NCBI GenBank assembly: GCA_002350705.1
Contig: DEFH01000044.1
Span: 4,024-61,981 of the forward strand
Length of the DNA: 57,958 nt
Direction of reading: 5' to 3'
Source: Ruminococcaceae bacterium UBA2857
GTDB lineage: Bacteria; Bacillota; Clostridia; Oscillospirales; Acutalibacteraceae
Each line of letters begins with the position of its first letter. The first letter of the stretch is position 1. Position numbers and translations under genes: made by a program. Under the pieces are notes generated by a model. The model saw only the letters and a list, made by a program, of their open reading frames with translations. It was not told where the DNA came from and did not search any database. Positions 33,954 through 42,472 of the stretch are shown here, piece by piece.

Positions 33954-34208
33954 TCAAAAAATCAAATCCTCTTCGGGAATGTCCTGATAGAATCCCCAGT
34001 TGTCATCCCGGAATTTGCCTGCCAGAAACACAATTTCCCTGTCAGGCGTTGTAATCTTGTAAAAAGAAAAGCTGTAAGGTGTCTTGTCGTCGGGATCAAG
34101 CACAATATCACATTTTCCCAGCGACTGCCATTTTTGTCGGAACACATCCACACCCCGTATACAGAATTTTCTTCCGTCGGAACGTCCCAGAAATATATAA
34201 TTTTTCAC
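33954..34208 (-). CDS. Small unknown protein
   Basis: I do not recognise this protein of about 84 residues. It starts at a GTG (34208) preceded by GGTGTGAT and overlaps the end of the upstream kinase-like gene. The sequence KNYIFLGRSDGRKFCIRG, later YSFSFYKITTP and VFLAGKFRDDNWGFYQD, looks like a small mixed alpha/beta or all-beta domain with no membrane segment. A GTG at 34226 would add six residues. It is probably translated by coupling with the gene before it. Confidence 0.6.
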   Translation of the reverse strand: MKNYIFLGRSDGRKFCIRGVDVFRQKWQSLGKCDIVLDPDDKTPYSFSFYKITTPDREIVFLAGKFRDDNWGFYQDIPEEDLIF

Positions 34209-34212
34209 TTTA

Positions 34213-34824
34213 TCACACCATTCCACGCAATTTCAGATATGCCTGAATCAGTTCGGCACATCCTGCCGTATCCAGTTCTCCGCTGTTGATGCAAAGATGA
34301 TAATTTTCAGGATCGCCCCATTCCCTGTCGGCATAGTAATTATAGTAATTGGCTCTTGCCTTGTCTGCCTTGCGGATAACACTCCGAGCCTTTTTTTCAT
34401 CGACACCGTGTTCGTCAACAACATGGCGGATTCTCTTTTCCATGTCGGCATAAATAAAGAGTCTGATACAGTCCGCTCTGTCTCTCAGAACATAATCCGC
34501 ACATCTTCCCACAATCACACAAGGCTCTGCCGATACCTGACGGATAATTTCATGCTGCAGCAGAAAAAGCCTGTCATTCATCGGCAGCTGCGGAATCAGT
34601 CCGTAATCTCCCATAGACGCCGACGCACCTAAGGAAAGGGCATACAAAAGACTGTTGGCTGCCTTTTCGTCGTACTGTTCAAACACTTCGGGACTGATAC
34701 CGCTTTCTTTTGCCGCCAATGTAATCAGTTCCTTGTCATAGAATCGGATTCCCAGCTTGTCAGCCAGCATTCTGCCGATTTCCTTTCCGCCGCTTCCATA
34801 CTGTCTTGCAATCGTGATAACCAT
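34213..34824 (-). CDS. Cytidylate-kinase-like family protein
   Basis: A 203-residue P-loop protein starting MVITIARQYGSGGKEIGRML, with the GSGGKEIG nucleotide-binding loop typical of the cytidylate kinase-like group (often annotated AAA_26). It continues with YDKELITLAAKESGIS, CVIVGRCADYVLRD and the lid-like KARSVIRKADKARANYY. It is distinct from the true cmk at 41392-42057, and its substrate is unknown. GGAGGTGATT precedes the ATG. It heads a four-gene set on the minus strand (kinase-like, small protein, beta-helix protein, NUDIX). Confidence 0.85.
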   Translation of the reverse strand: MVITIARQYGSGGKEIGRMLADKLGIRFYDKELITLAAKESGISPEVFEQYDEKAANSLLYALSLGASASMGDYGLIPQLPMNDRLFLLQHEIIRQVSAEPCVIVGRCADYVLRDRADCIRLFIYADMEKRIRHVVDEHGVDEKKARSVIRKADKARANYYNYYADREWGDPENYHLCINSGELDTAGCAELIQAYLKLRGMV

Positions 34825-34961
34825 AAAAAAATCACCTCCATGAATCTTAAAAAATTTCAAGCAAATATTCAGACTTCTTTTAAAACTCTTTTAAATTCCG
34901 TCAAAAACACTGTCGTATGATATAGTCAATGAAAACATTCAACTCAAAAGGAGCGTTTTAT

Positions 34962-35141
34962 ATGCAAAACAACCGTTATTACAGAAAGATTTCCGCTATG
35001 GTTCTGACACTCATGATTACTGCATCGGCAACAGCGGCTGTTCATGCTGCTCCTGCCGACGTTCCCACAGATGAAACTTCTTCAGGCATTGTTTCCTCGT
35101 CCGACAGCGATACACCCGATTGTGATGAGGAAGAAACCTGA
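34962..35141 (+). CDS. Small secreted peptide, unknown
   Basis: A 59-residue protein with a clear Sec signal (basic NNRYYRK, hydrophobic AMVLTLMITASATAA, cleavage near VHA-AP). The mature part is only about 30 residues, acidic and Ser/Thr-rich, ending DCDEEET. AAAGGAG lies 8 bases before the ATG. Possible roles such as a signal peptide pheromone or a cell-wall peptide are guesses. It may also be the remnant of a longer gene. Confidence 0.5.
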   Translation: MQNNRYYRKISAMVLTLMITASATAAVHAAPADVPTDETSSGIVSSSDSDTPDCDEEET

Positions 35142-35211
35142 TTTCACACATTCCTGTTATCATAATAACATAACTCTCTGTCAAATTCAACCGAGCCGAA
35201 AACTTCTTTTA

Positions 35212-35859
35212 TCAGGTTTTCGTGTGTTTTAATACCAGATTATGAATAAAAGCCGTGAGAAGCGTCACCGCAAAACATCCTGCTGTCAGAAGAAAAAGCG
35301 ATAAAAACCATTGTCCACCCCGATTATACATATAAAAATCTTTCCAGCCGCCGTTTTCTTCTCCAATCACCCTCACCTCTATATAGTATACGATACCGTA
35401 CAGCATCATCGGCACCACACCCGCAAGTGACGGAAGTCTCTTGATATGGTGAACCGTCTCCAAAAAGGCAAACGACAGCACTGCCAGCAGCGGTGTAACG
35501 GCATGAACAATGATCAGCGTTCCCCTGAACACAAACCCACCGTATACAGGCACCAAAAACAATATGGTGACTATCATTGTCAGCATCACACAGGCAGTTC
35601 CCACAAATTTGAACATCAATGCAGCTTTCGGTATGGTGTCGGTCTTTTTGGCGAGTATGCGGATATCACAGACTGCCGTCACCAGAGCCGCTATTGCAAC
35701 GAGTACATTGGAATCCGTTGTAAAATAGCGGAATGACCCGAATCCGCTCTGTACAAGCAGACTTGGCTTTGCCGAAAAATAAGAGCATACGATTGCAGCC
35801 GTCAGCACAACAATCAATATGTTGGCAATCAATGAAAGTATCGTTTTTCTTTTTGTCAT
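35212..35859 (-). CDS. Pr6Pr-family membrane protein
   Basis: A 215-residue integral membrane protein with six or seven helices and the motifs FRYFTTDSNVLVAIAAL and RGTLIIVHAVTPLLAVLSF. It ends with YNRGGQWFLSLFLLTAG. These fit the Pr6Pr (FAR-17a/AIG1-like) membrane family common in Firmicutes and of unknown function. The ATG at 35859 lies 10 bases from AGGAG; a TTG two codons upstream is less likely. It stands alone between divergent and convergent plus-strand genes. Confidence 0.8.
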   Translation of the reverse strand: MTKRKTILSLIANILIVVLTAAIVCSYFSAKPSLLVQSGFGSFRYFTTDSNVLVAIAALVTAVCDIRILAKKTDTIPKAALMFKFVGTACVMLTMIVTILFLVPVYGGFVFRGTLIIVHAVTPLLAVLSFAFLETVHHIKRLPSLAGVVPMMLYGIVYYIEVRVIGEENGGWKDFYMYNRGGQWFLSLFLLTAGCFAVTLLTAFIHNLVLKHTKT

Positions 35860-36038
35860 AAGCAATCATCTCCTGTCATCAATATACCATAAACTGACAA
35901 AAATTGCAATCATTTTGCTTTTTATTGTCAAATTTCCGTAAACCCTCTTTTAAAAAATTGTGGATTATGTTACAATAAAAACAGTAGACGAAATTTTATC
36001 GTTCGCTGCATAATCAAAATTCAAAGGACGGAATGACA

Positions 36039-37580
36039 ATGAAAAAACGACTTTCACTGCTGATGGCAGTCATGATAGCAGCAGGTATCTCGGGCTGCTC
36101 CGAATCGAAACAGTATATCAAAATTGATGATACCTCTTATATTTCCGACTACTCCGATACCGTGACGACCACCTACACGGAAACCGAAACAGACGGTCAG
36201 GAGCTTTACAATGAACTGTTTAACATAGAAAACAAGATATCCGTCAATATCTCTATGACCAAAGAGGAAATCGGCAAACTACAGGAAGATTACCAAAAAT
36301 ACAGTGAAACCGACGAAAACAGAAAATCCGAAATCTATCGCAAGGCGGATGTCACTTTCCATATCGGCTCCAAAACCTGCACCGTTGAAGAAGTCGGCAT
36401 CCGTCTAAAAGGAAACCAGTCTCTCAAACCGTTCTTCGACTATGACGGTACGCCCAATATGTGCAGTTTTAAACTCAGCTTTGACGAAACATTCGATGAT
36501 CCGGATGATTATGGTACAGATGCCAAAGAGTGGACAAGCGAAGAGAACAAACAAGCCAGAAAAAAACGTACCTTTGCCACACTCGACAAACTCGATATCA
36601 AATGGAACATCAGCTATGATGATACTAATATCAGAGAAATTTATGCGACAAAACTTTTTGAAGCAAGCGATCTGCTTGTGCAGAAAATCGGTCTTTCACA
36701 GATGATCGTCAACGGCAATAATTACGGTCTTGTCAAGATTTACGAGCCTGTCGATAAAAAGTTTTTGGAAAAGAGACTGCCCGAATCGGCACTGGGCGGT
36801 GATCTCTACAAATGTATGTGGTCGGAATGTGATAATGCCGGAAATCGTACAGGCAAATGGAGAGGTGCCAACTATCACACGGACAACTCCTACGGCATAC
36901 AGAACAATTCCGAGGGTATCAAGTACAACTTCAACCTCAAAACCAACAAGAAAACTTCCAACCATGAAACATTAATTCATTTCCTGAATGTCATCAACAA
37001 ACAGGACATCACACAAGATGAACTGGAAAAAGTTCTCGATACGGACAGCTATGCGAACTTTATGGCAGCAGAATATTTTTCAGGCGATCCCGATGATATT
37101 CGCAATAACTATAACAATCACTATCTCTACTTCCGTCGGGACAACGGAAAAGCGGTTTTTATTGTCTATGACAATGACAGAGCACTGGGCATTACACACG
37201 GTCTGAACAAAAACTGTGCCGTGGAGGATCCCTATTCCGATACCTCTCTCATGAGCTCACAGGACAATCCTCTGATTAAAAATACCGTCACACATGATCC
37301 GCTGCCGGCTCTCTCCTATGTCAGAGACAAATACACGGCTGCCCTGAAAAAACTCTCCGAAACCGAAATGCTCACAAGTGATGACGATTTCAACAAGATG
37401 TACCATACCGCCAAATCCAATTATGAAAACATTATCACACCTTATCTGACCTTTGCCAATCAGCAGGAAGATTTCCGTTTCAGTCTCGACGGAAATCCGC
37501 AGGGCGGAGATACTTCCAATATGTCATTTGAGCAGTTCCGCTCCCAAATTATGAGTACCTATCAGAACGCAAAACCCTGA
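36039..37580 (+). CDS. CotH-family kinase-like lipoprotein
   Basis: A 513-residue protein with a lipoprotein signal (MKKRLSLLMA...AGISGC, lipid Cys20), then a Thr/Tyr-rich stretch and a CotH domain. The domain has VGIRLKGNQSLK, then FATLDKLDIKWN and GLVKIYEPVDKKFLEKR, and the active-site-like FIVYDNDRALGI. CotH is an atypical secreted protein kinase that phosphorylates spore coat proteins in Bacillus; related lipoproteins in gut Clostridia may modify surface proteins or cellulosomes. Here the membrane anchor argues for an extracellular surface role, not the coat. The ATG at 36039 is better spaced from AAAGGA than the one at 36033. Confidence 0.85.
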   Translation: MKKRLSLLMAVMIAAGISGCSESKQYIKIDDTSYISDYSDTVTTTYTETETDGQELYNELFNIENKISVNISMTKEEIGKLQEDYQKYSETDENRKSEIYRKADVTFHIGSKTCTVEEVGIRLKGNQSLKPFFDYDGTPNMCSFKLSFDETFDDPDDYGTDAKEWTSEENKQARKKRTFATLDKLDIKWNISYDDTNIREIYATKLFEASDLLVQKIGLSQMIVNGNNYGLVKIYEPVDKKFLEKRLPESALGGDLYKCMWSECDNAGNRTGKWRGANYHTDNSYGIQNNSEGIKYNFNLKTNKKTSNHETLIHFLNVINKQDITQDELEKVLDTDSYANFMAAEYFSGDPDDIRNNYNNHYLYFRRDNGKAVFIVYDNDRALGITHGLNKNCAVEDPYSDTSLMSSQDNPLIKNTVTHDPLPALSYVRDKYTAALKKLSETEMLTSDDDFNKMYHTAKSNYENIITPYLTFANQQEDFRFSLDGNPQGGDTSNMSFEQFRSQIMSTYQNAKP

Positions 37581-37588
37581 ATATGACA

Positions 37589-37627
37589 GAAGCCGTTTTC
37601 TCAAATCACGAGAAAACGGCTTCTTTT
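37589..37627 (+). terminator. Intrinsic terminator after the CotH gene
   Basis: GAAGCCGTTTTCTC (37589-37602) and GAGAAAACGGCTTC (37610-37623) form a perfect 14-bp stem followed by TTTT. Confidence 0.9.
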
Positions 37628-37629
37628 GA

Positions 37630-38211
37630 TTATCGCATGGCAGAGGTATGCTTTTCACGCAGATAGGTCGATTCCAGATCGGCAAGATGCAGTTTCACGG
37701 CAAGCGGATATTTTTCATAAGCCAGACTGATGGCAAAACTGCCGCCTCTTGCCGCCTCGTCAAAACCTCCCATGTGCCAGCGAATGGCCATTGCCTCAGA
37801 GGTTTTCAGACGCATAAAGCGTTCAATCAGGAACACGGATTTTTCACCGTGTCCGTAGGGAAACACATCTTCTACGGCATAATAGGGTACTTTTTCCCAT
37901 TTGCCTGTTTCCTCGTTCTTGACATTGCGTGTAGAGACCTTATAGAACTGTGCCTTGCACAGATCATGCAGCAATGCACAGACAGCAAAGCTTTCCATAC
38001 TGTCCTTTTCTGCATCAAAATGTTTTTCAACAAGCGTATGGTAGACGCTCAGACTATGCATGACAAGTCCCTGCTCACAGGCTCCGTGAAACTTGGTACT
38101 GGCAGGTGCCGTAAAAAAGTCTGTTTTCTGAAGCCATTCCAGCAGTTCTGCCGAGCCGTCACGCTTGATATTGTTGGTATAGACCTCGATAAATTCCTCT
38201 TTATAACCCAT
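37630..38211 (-). CDS. HD-domain protein
   Basis: A 193-residue protein with HD phosphohydrolase metal ligands: GACEQGLVMHSLSVYHTL (His), LLHDLCKAQFY (His-Asp) and a later Asp in LHLADLESTYLR. It resembles stand-alone HD hydrolases of Firmicutes that may act on nucleotides; the true substrate is unknown. The ATG at 38211 lies 10 bases after the stop of the YwlG-family gene, so both are on one transcript. Confidence 0.85.
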   Translation of the reverse strand: MGYKEEFIEVYTNNIKRDGSAELLEWLQKTDFFTAPASTKFHGACEQGLVMHSLSVYHTLVEKHFDAEKDSMESFAVCALLHDLCKAQFYKVSTRNVKNEETGKWEKVPYYAVEDVFPYGHGEKSVFLIERFMRLKTSEAMAIRWHMGGFDEAARGGSFAISLAYEKYPLAVKLHLADLESTYLREKHTSAMR

Positions 38212-38221
38212 AAGCTTCCCC

Positions 38222-38773
38222 TTACTTCAAAGCATCATTATAGTGTGCCCTTTCGCCCCCGATAAATTTCAAACGGGTACGGGCAGATGTCAGATGTGCT
38301 TCACCAATTTGTTTGATGGTGAGAGTCAGCGGTACCGCCACTTCTTTGAGGTGCATCCCAATCAGGACCCCGCCTATATCCAGACCGGCATCTGCCCTGA
38401 TATGTTCCAGCACAACAGGCTCCCGCATGGTCCGATAGGTGATAGTCGCAAAAGAGCCGCCTGCCTTTGGCTGCGGTACTGCATTGACAGCATCTCTGTT
38501 CTGTTTCAGTGCAACGGCATTTTCTGTTACAATCGCTCTGTTAAGATGTTCACAGCACTGTGCCGCAAGATAAATTCCTCTGCTTTGCAGTTCGGGATAA
38601 ATACCGTCAAAAACCGCCTGTGCAACATCCATACTGGAAGCCGTACCGAAAGCTTGTCCTGCCACGGTGCTGGACGAGCAGCCTACAACAAACACATCTC
38701 CCTTTTTGAGTCCTGCCTGCTGTAGAATTTCCGTCACCGCTTGTTTTGCCTGTGCGGTAATTTCTTCGTACAT
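38222..38773 (-). CDS. YwlG-like TIGR01440/UPF0340 protein
   Basis: A 183-residue protein with the family signatures VGCSSSTVAGQAFGTASS, GIYLAAQCCEHLNRA, ADAGLDIGGVLIGMH and LTSARTRLKFIGGERA. These define the UPF0340/YwlG family of Firmicutes. Its biochemical function is unknown. It is full length. GGAGATG precedes the ATG. It lies upstream of the HD gene and downstream of the IspH-S1 fusion. Confidence 0.92.
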   Translation of the reverse strand: MYEEITAQAKQAVTEILQQAGLKKGDVFVVGCSSSTVAGQAFGTASSMDVAQAVFDGIYPELQSRGIYLAAQCCEHLNRAIVTENAVALKQNRDAVNAVPQPKAGGSFATITYRTMREPVVLEHIRADAGLDIGGVLIGMHLKEVAVPLTLTIKQIGEAHLTSARTRLKFIGGERAHYNDALK

Positions 38774-38804
38774 AAAACAACATCTCCGTTTTTTTTATAA
38801 ACAC

Positions 38805-38835
38805 TTTCAGGCATCCCATTGAGAGATGCCTGAAA
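38805..38835 (-). terminator. Hairpin after the ispH-rpsA gene
   Basis: TTTCAGGCATC and GATGCCTGAAA form a perfect 11-bp stem directly after the stop codon. The minus strand then reads GTGTTTAT, a poor T-run, so termination may be partial and let the YwlG-family gene be read. Confidence 0.55.
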
Positions 38836-38844
38836 ATGTTTTGA

Positions 38845-40788
38845 TTATTCAGCTTCTTCTTCGGCAGGAGCAGCAGCCTCTTTCATAGAAAGGCTGATTC
38901 TCTTCTTATCAAAGTCAATCGCTGTGATTTTTACCTGAACCTTCTGACCGACAGAAAGAACATCCTGTGGTTTTTCAACTCTCTCGCTGGAGATCTGTGA
39001 AACGTGAATCAGACCGTCAATACCCGGAAGAATTCTTGCAAAAGCACCAAACTGTGTCAGACCTACTACCTCCACCTCGCATACAGTGCCGACAGGATAC
39101 TGATTCTTGAGGATTTCCCAGGGATTATCCTCATCCTTTTTGTAGCCGAGAGAAATTTTGTTCTTTTCCTGATCGAGAGCCTTTATGTAAACCTCGATTT
39201 CATCGCCTACGTTAACAACCTCTGACGGATGTTTGATTCTGTTCCAGGAAAGCTCCGAGATATGAACCATTCCGTCAATACCGCCGATGTCTACAAATGC
39301 ACCGTAGGAAGTCAGAGACTTGACGGTACCCTTGTACTGCTTGCCGACTTCGGCAGCAGCCCAGAATTCTTCAGCCTTTTTCTTACGCTCGTCGTTGAGT
39401 ACGGAGCGGATAGAACCTACTGCACGTTTTCTTTGTCTTGTGGTCTCGATAATGCGGAAAGATACTTCCTTTTTGAGAAGTCCCTCCAGATCCTCACCTC
39501 TGGTAGCAGTAGCCTGAGAAGCAGGGATAAACACCTTGATACCGTTGGTAACGGCAATCACACCGCCCTTGACAACTTCCGTAACAACACCTGTCACGAT
39601 TGTTTTTTCTTCTTCGGCCTTTACGATCTCGTCCCAGCCCTTCTGAGAATCGAGCAGTCTCTTGGAAAGAAGAATCGTACCTTCCTGATCGTTGGTTTTC
39701 ATGATGATGAGATCGAGTTCATCACCCTCTTTGACAAGATCTTCCGGCTTTGCAGTCGGATCGCTTGAAAGCTCTGACAGCGGAATAATACCGGTCTGTT
39801 TTCTGCCGACATCCACTCTTACTTCTGTAGGTGTAATACCTACAACAACACCGTGTACCCTTCCGTCTGTATTATAATTTTTGAAAGACTCTTCCAGGAG
39901 TTCTTCAAAGTTTTCTTTGCCCTCTTCAACATTTTTGATTTCTTCTGACATGGTATCCAGTACCTCCTTAATAATGCTTGCCGGCGTTGAAGCACCGGCT
40001 GTAACGCCTATACGACAATGTCCCCTCAAAGCTGACAGCGGCATTTCGTCGGCAGATTCGATCAGATACGTTTCCTCACACTTGCTTTTGCAGATATGGA
40101 AAAGCTTGTTGGTATTTGAGCTGTGTCTGCCGCCTATCACGAGCATAAGGTCTGACTGGGAAGCCAAGATTTCGGCTTCTGATTGTCTCACGGACGTTGC
40201 ATTACATATTGTATCAAAAAATTTCGCATTTGTACATAGTTTTTGCAATTTTTTTAAAGATTTTTTCCATTCTGCCATGTCGAAAGTGGTCTGAGCAACG
40301 GCACACACGCTTTTTTCCGACAGATAGGGAAAGTCCTTGAATAACTGATCCAACTCATCACTGTTCGAGAATGTATGACATTCCGAAGTGCAATGACCTA
40401 TTATGCCCTGAACCTCAGGGTGATTTTTATCGCCTGCAATAATTATTATATCACCTTTTTTTGAATGTTGCAACACTATCTGATGAATTTTTATGACAAA
40501 AGGACAGGTTGCATCACGGTAACGCAGGTGCAGAGACTGAATTTTTTCTTCTGTTGCCGCAGGAATTCCGTGAGCCCTGATGACAAGGGTTGCATTTTTA
40601 TCAATATCTTCGGGAATTTCCGCAATTTTCACGCCTCTCTCTTCAAACTCACGCACTTTCTGCGGATTATGGATAATCGGTCCCAGGGTATACACACGCT
40701 GACCTGCATCCAGCAATTCCTCTACGATACGGATGGCACGGTTCACGCCAAAGCATAAACCTGCCGATTTTGCCACAGTGATTTTCAT
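38845..40788 (-). CDS. ispH: IspH fused to ribosomal protein S1
   Basis: A 647-residue bifunctional protein. Residues 1 to about 280 are 4-hydroxy-3-methylbut-2-enyl diphosphate reductase, the last step of the MEP pathway, with iron-sulphur Cys in AGLCFGVNRAI (Cys12), DATCPFV and ICNATSVRQ. Four S1 RNA-binding domains follow (about 305-375, 390-455, 475-550 and 560-635), the third and fourth being the best conserved (YGAFVDIGGIDGMVHISELSW; FGAFARILPGIDGLIHVSQIS). The fusion is known in Clostridia. It lies 4 bases into plsC's stop (ATGA overlap). Why the two functions are joined is not understood. Confidence 0.97.
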   Translation of the reverse strand: MKITVAKSAGLCFGVNRAIRIVEELLDAGQRVYTLGPIIHNPQKVREFEERGVKIAEIPEDIDKNATLVIRAHGIPAATEEKIQSLHLRYRDATCPFVIKIHQIVLQHSKKGDIIIIAGDKNHPEVQGIIGHCTSECHTFSNSDELDQLFKDFPYLSEKSVCAVAQTTFDMAEWKKSLKKLQKLCTNAKFFDTICNATSVRQSEAEILASQSDLMLVIGGRHSSNTNKLFHICKSKCEETYLIESADEMPLSALRGHCRIGVTAGASTPASIIKEVLDTMSEEIKNVEEGKENFEELLEESFKNYNTDGRVHGVVVGITPTEVRVDVGRKQTGIIPLSELSSDPTAKPEDLVKEGDELDLIIMKTNDQEGTILLSKRLLDSQKGWDEIVKAEEEKTIVTGVVTEVVKGGVIAVTNGIKVFIPASQATATRGEDLEGLLKKEVSFRIIETTRQRKRAVGSIRSVLNDERKKKAEEFWAAAEVGKQYKGTVKSLTSYGAFVDIGGIDGMVHISELSWNRIKHPSEVVNVGDEIEVYIKALDQEKNKISLGYKKDEDNPWEILKNQYPVGTVCEVEVVGLTQFGAFARILPGIDGLIHVSQISSERVEKPQDVLSVGQKVQVKITAIDFDKKRISLSMKEAAAPAEEEAE

Positions 40789-41390
40789 TTCCGATCATTC
40801 TCTCTCATTTTCTGGATTTCAGCCATAATCATACGGCTGGCATTGCGGTATTCGGTACCGCTTCCGTTTTCAAGACCAAGCTGTTGGGGAGTCATAGGTT
40901 TGCCGATGGAAATTGTCACTTTCCGAAACACCTTAATTTTTTGATTTTTAGGTGTAATGCAGACAGGTATGACAGGCACCTGCATTTGTTGGGCAATAAT
41001 TGCCGCTCCCGATTTCGGGCGGAGAAATTCTCCTGTTTTGGAACGGGTGCCCTCTATGAAAATTCCCAGCAGTTTGCCGTCTTTCACAATTTGTTCCGCT
41101 TCATTGATTGCTTTTCCGTCACCCGCACCACGTTCTACGGGAAACGCCCCCAATGTTCTGATCAGACTTGCCAGAAAACGATTTTTAAATAATTCCGCCT
41201 TTGCCATAAAATACAGCTGCCGTCTCAGTGCCAGTCCCAGAAATACGGGATCATGATTAGACAAATGATTGGAACAAATGATATATGCTCCCTCTTTTGG
41301 CAGATTTTCCTTCCCGTTCACTCTGAAAAAAAACAGAAGCTTATAAATCGGCATCAGCAATATTCTGCCGATAAAATATATCCAATTCAT
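40785..41390 (-). CDS. plsC: 1-acylglycerol-3-phosphate acyltransferase PlsC
   Basis: Adds the second acyl chain to make phosphatidic acid at the membrane. The 201-residue protein has an N-terminal membrane segment, the catalytic SNHLSNHDP (NH-x4-D), FPVERG, and the substrate-binding EGTRSKTGEF block. Its length is typical of Firmicute PlsC. It starts one base after the cmk stop and overlaps the IspH-S1 gene by 4 bases, so cmk, plsC and ispH-rpsA form one operon. Confidence 0.95.
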   Translation of the reverse strand: MNWIYFIGRILLMPIYKLLFFFRVNGKENLPKEGAYIICSNHLSNHDPVFLGLALRRQLYFMAKAELFKNRFLASLIRTLGAFPVERGAGDGKAINEAEQIVKDGKLLGIFIEGTRSKTGEFLRPKSGAAIIAQQMQVPVIPVCITPKNQKIKVFRKVTISIGKPMTPQQLGLENGSGTEYRNASRMIMAEIQKMRENDRK

Positions 41391-41391
41391 G

Positions 41392-42057
41392 TTATTCTAT
41401 ACGCTCCTTTATCATTTCCGTTACCTTCCGGACAGACTCTTCAAGGGTAAGAGAAGACGTATCCACCGGAATAGCTGTTTCAGCAGGTTTTAACGGGGCG
41501 ATTTCTCTGTTGGAATCGCTGTAGTCACGTTTGACAATATCTGCCAGAACCTGTTCATAGTCTGCTTGTTCGCCTTTTTCGGCAAGCTGTGCGACACGTC
41601 TTTTGGCTCTGATTTCAGGCGAGGCCGTCAGAAATATTTTGACCTGTGCATTGGGCAGTACCACTGTACCGATATCCCTGCCATCCATAATCACATTGTC
41701 TGTACGGGCAAAGTTTCTTTGAAGCTCCAGCAGAAAGCTTCTGACTTCCGGAATGGCTGACACTTTCGAGGCTGCCATAGATATTTTTTCCGTGCGGATT
41801 TCATCAGACACATCCGCATCATTCAGCAGGATATGCTGTTCGCCGTTAAAGAAAATGATTCTGATATCCATTTTCTTTAAAAGTTCTGCAACCGTCTTAC
41901 TGTCTGATACATCCACCTGTTGTTGGAGACAAGCCAACCCGACGGCTCTGTAAATAGCACCCGTATCTACATAGATAAAGCCCAGGTTTTGAGCCGCCTG
42001 TTTGGCAATCGTGCTTTTGCCTGCTCCTGCAGGTCCGTCAATTGCTACTGCTATCAT
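41392..42057 (-). CDS. cmk: Cytidylate kinase
   Basis: Phosphorylates CMP and dCMP. The 221-residue protein has the P-loop IDGPAGAGKST near the N-terminus, YVDTGAIYRAVGL, DGRDIGTVVLPNA and the KRDYSDSNREIAPLKPA motif, all diagnostic. GGAGG lies 8 bases before the ATG at 42057; an ORF extension to 42090 is not supported. It leads the operon cmk-plsC-ispH/rpsA, an arrangement common in Clostridia, and diverges from feoA. Confidence 0.96.
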   Translation of the reverse strand: MIAVAIDGPAGAGKSTIAKQAAQNLGFIYVDTGAIYRAVGLACLQQQVDVSDSKTVAELLKKMDIRIIFFNGEQHILLNDADVSDEIRTEKISMAASKVSAIPEVRSFLLELQRNFARTDNVIMDGRDIGTVVLPNAQVKIFLTASPEIRAKRRVAQLAEKGEQADYEQVLADIVKRDYSDSNREIAPLKPAETAIPVDTSSLTLEESVRKVTEMIKERIE

Positions 42058-42141
42058 AGATTGTTCCTCCGTTTTGGGAATTTGATACAATCATTATAGC
42101 ACATTCCGTTAAAATTTCAACCATCAAAATATCCGGCATCA

Positions 42142-42179
42142 TTGACAGTTTGTCAACCATTTTATCTGTTGTGCATACT
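42142..42179. promoter_or_regulatory. Palindrome with overlapping divergent promoters of cmk and feoAB
   Basis: TTGACA-GTT-TGTCAA (42142-42156) is a perfect 6+3+6 palindrome. On the minus strand its TTGACA lies 17 bases from GATATT, a usable promoter for cmk. On the plus strand TTGTCA (42150-42155) lies 18 bases from CATACT (42174-42179) with an upstream TG, a candidate feoA promoter. It could be an operator for an iron- or metal-responsive regulator, or only two -35 boxes back to back. Confidence 0.5.
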
Positions 42180-42214
42180 CTGTCAGTAACAACATTTTTT
42201 ACAGGAGTGATTTC

Positions 42215-42472
42215 ATGAAAGCCTCTCCTCTTTTGCCGTTAGATACACTGTCTGTCGGGGAATGCGGTATTGTCTGTACCCTGCCCGATAATCTTGATAT
42301 TCGTCACAGACTTCTGTCACTGGGGATGATTATCGGCACGAAAACCACCGTTGTCAATGTCAGTCCTGCCGGCGATCCCAAAGCCTACTTTTTCAGAGGG
42401 GCTGTCATTGCCCTTCGACAAAAAGATGCCCATACCGTACTCGTCAAAAAGGTTGGTGAAAGTTTTGCGTAA
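42215..42472 (+). CDS. feoA: Ferrous iron transport protein FeoA
   Basis: An 85-residue SH3-like protein (ECGIVCTLPDNLDIRHRLLSLGMIIGTKTTVVNVSPAGDP, with AVIALRQKDAHTVLVKK) that assists FeoB in ferrous iron uptake, probably at its cytoplasmic side. AGGAGTGAT precedes the ATG. Its last codons overlap the start of feoB, which implies translational coupling. Confidence 0.93.
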   Translation: MKASPLLPLDTLSVGECGIVCTLPDNLDIRHRLLSLGMIIGTKTTVVNVSPAGDPKAYFFRGAVIALRQKDAHTVLVKKVGESFA

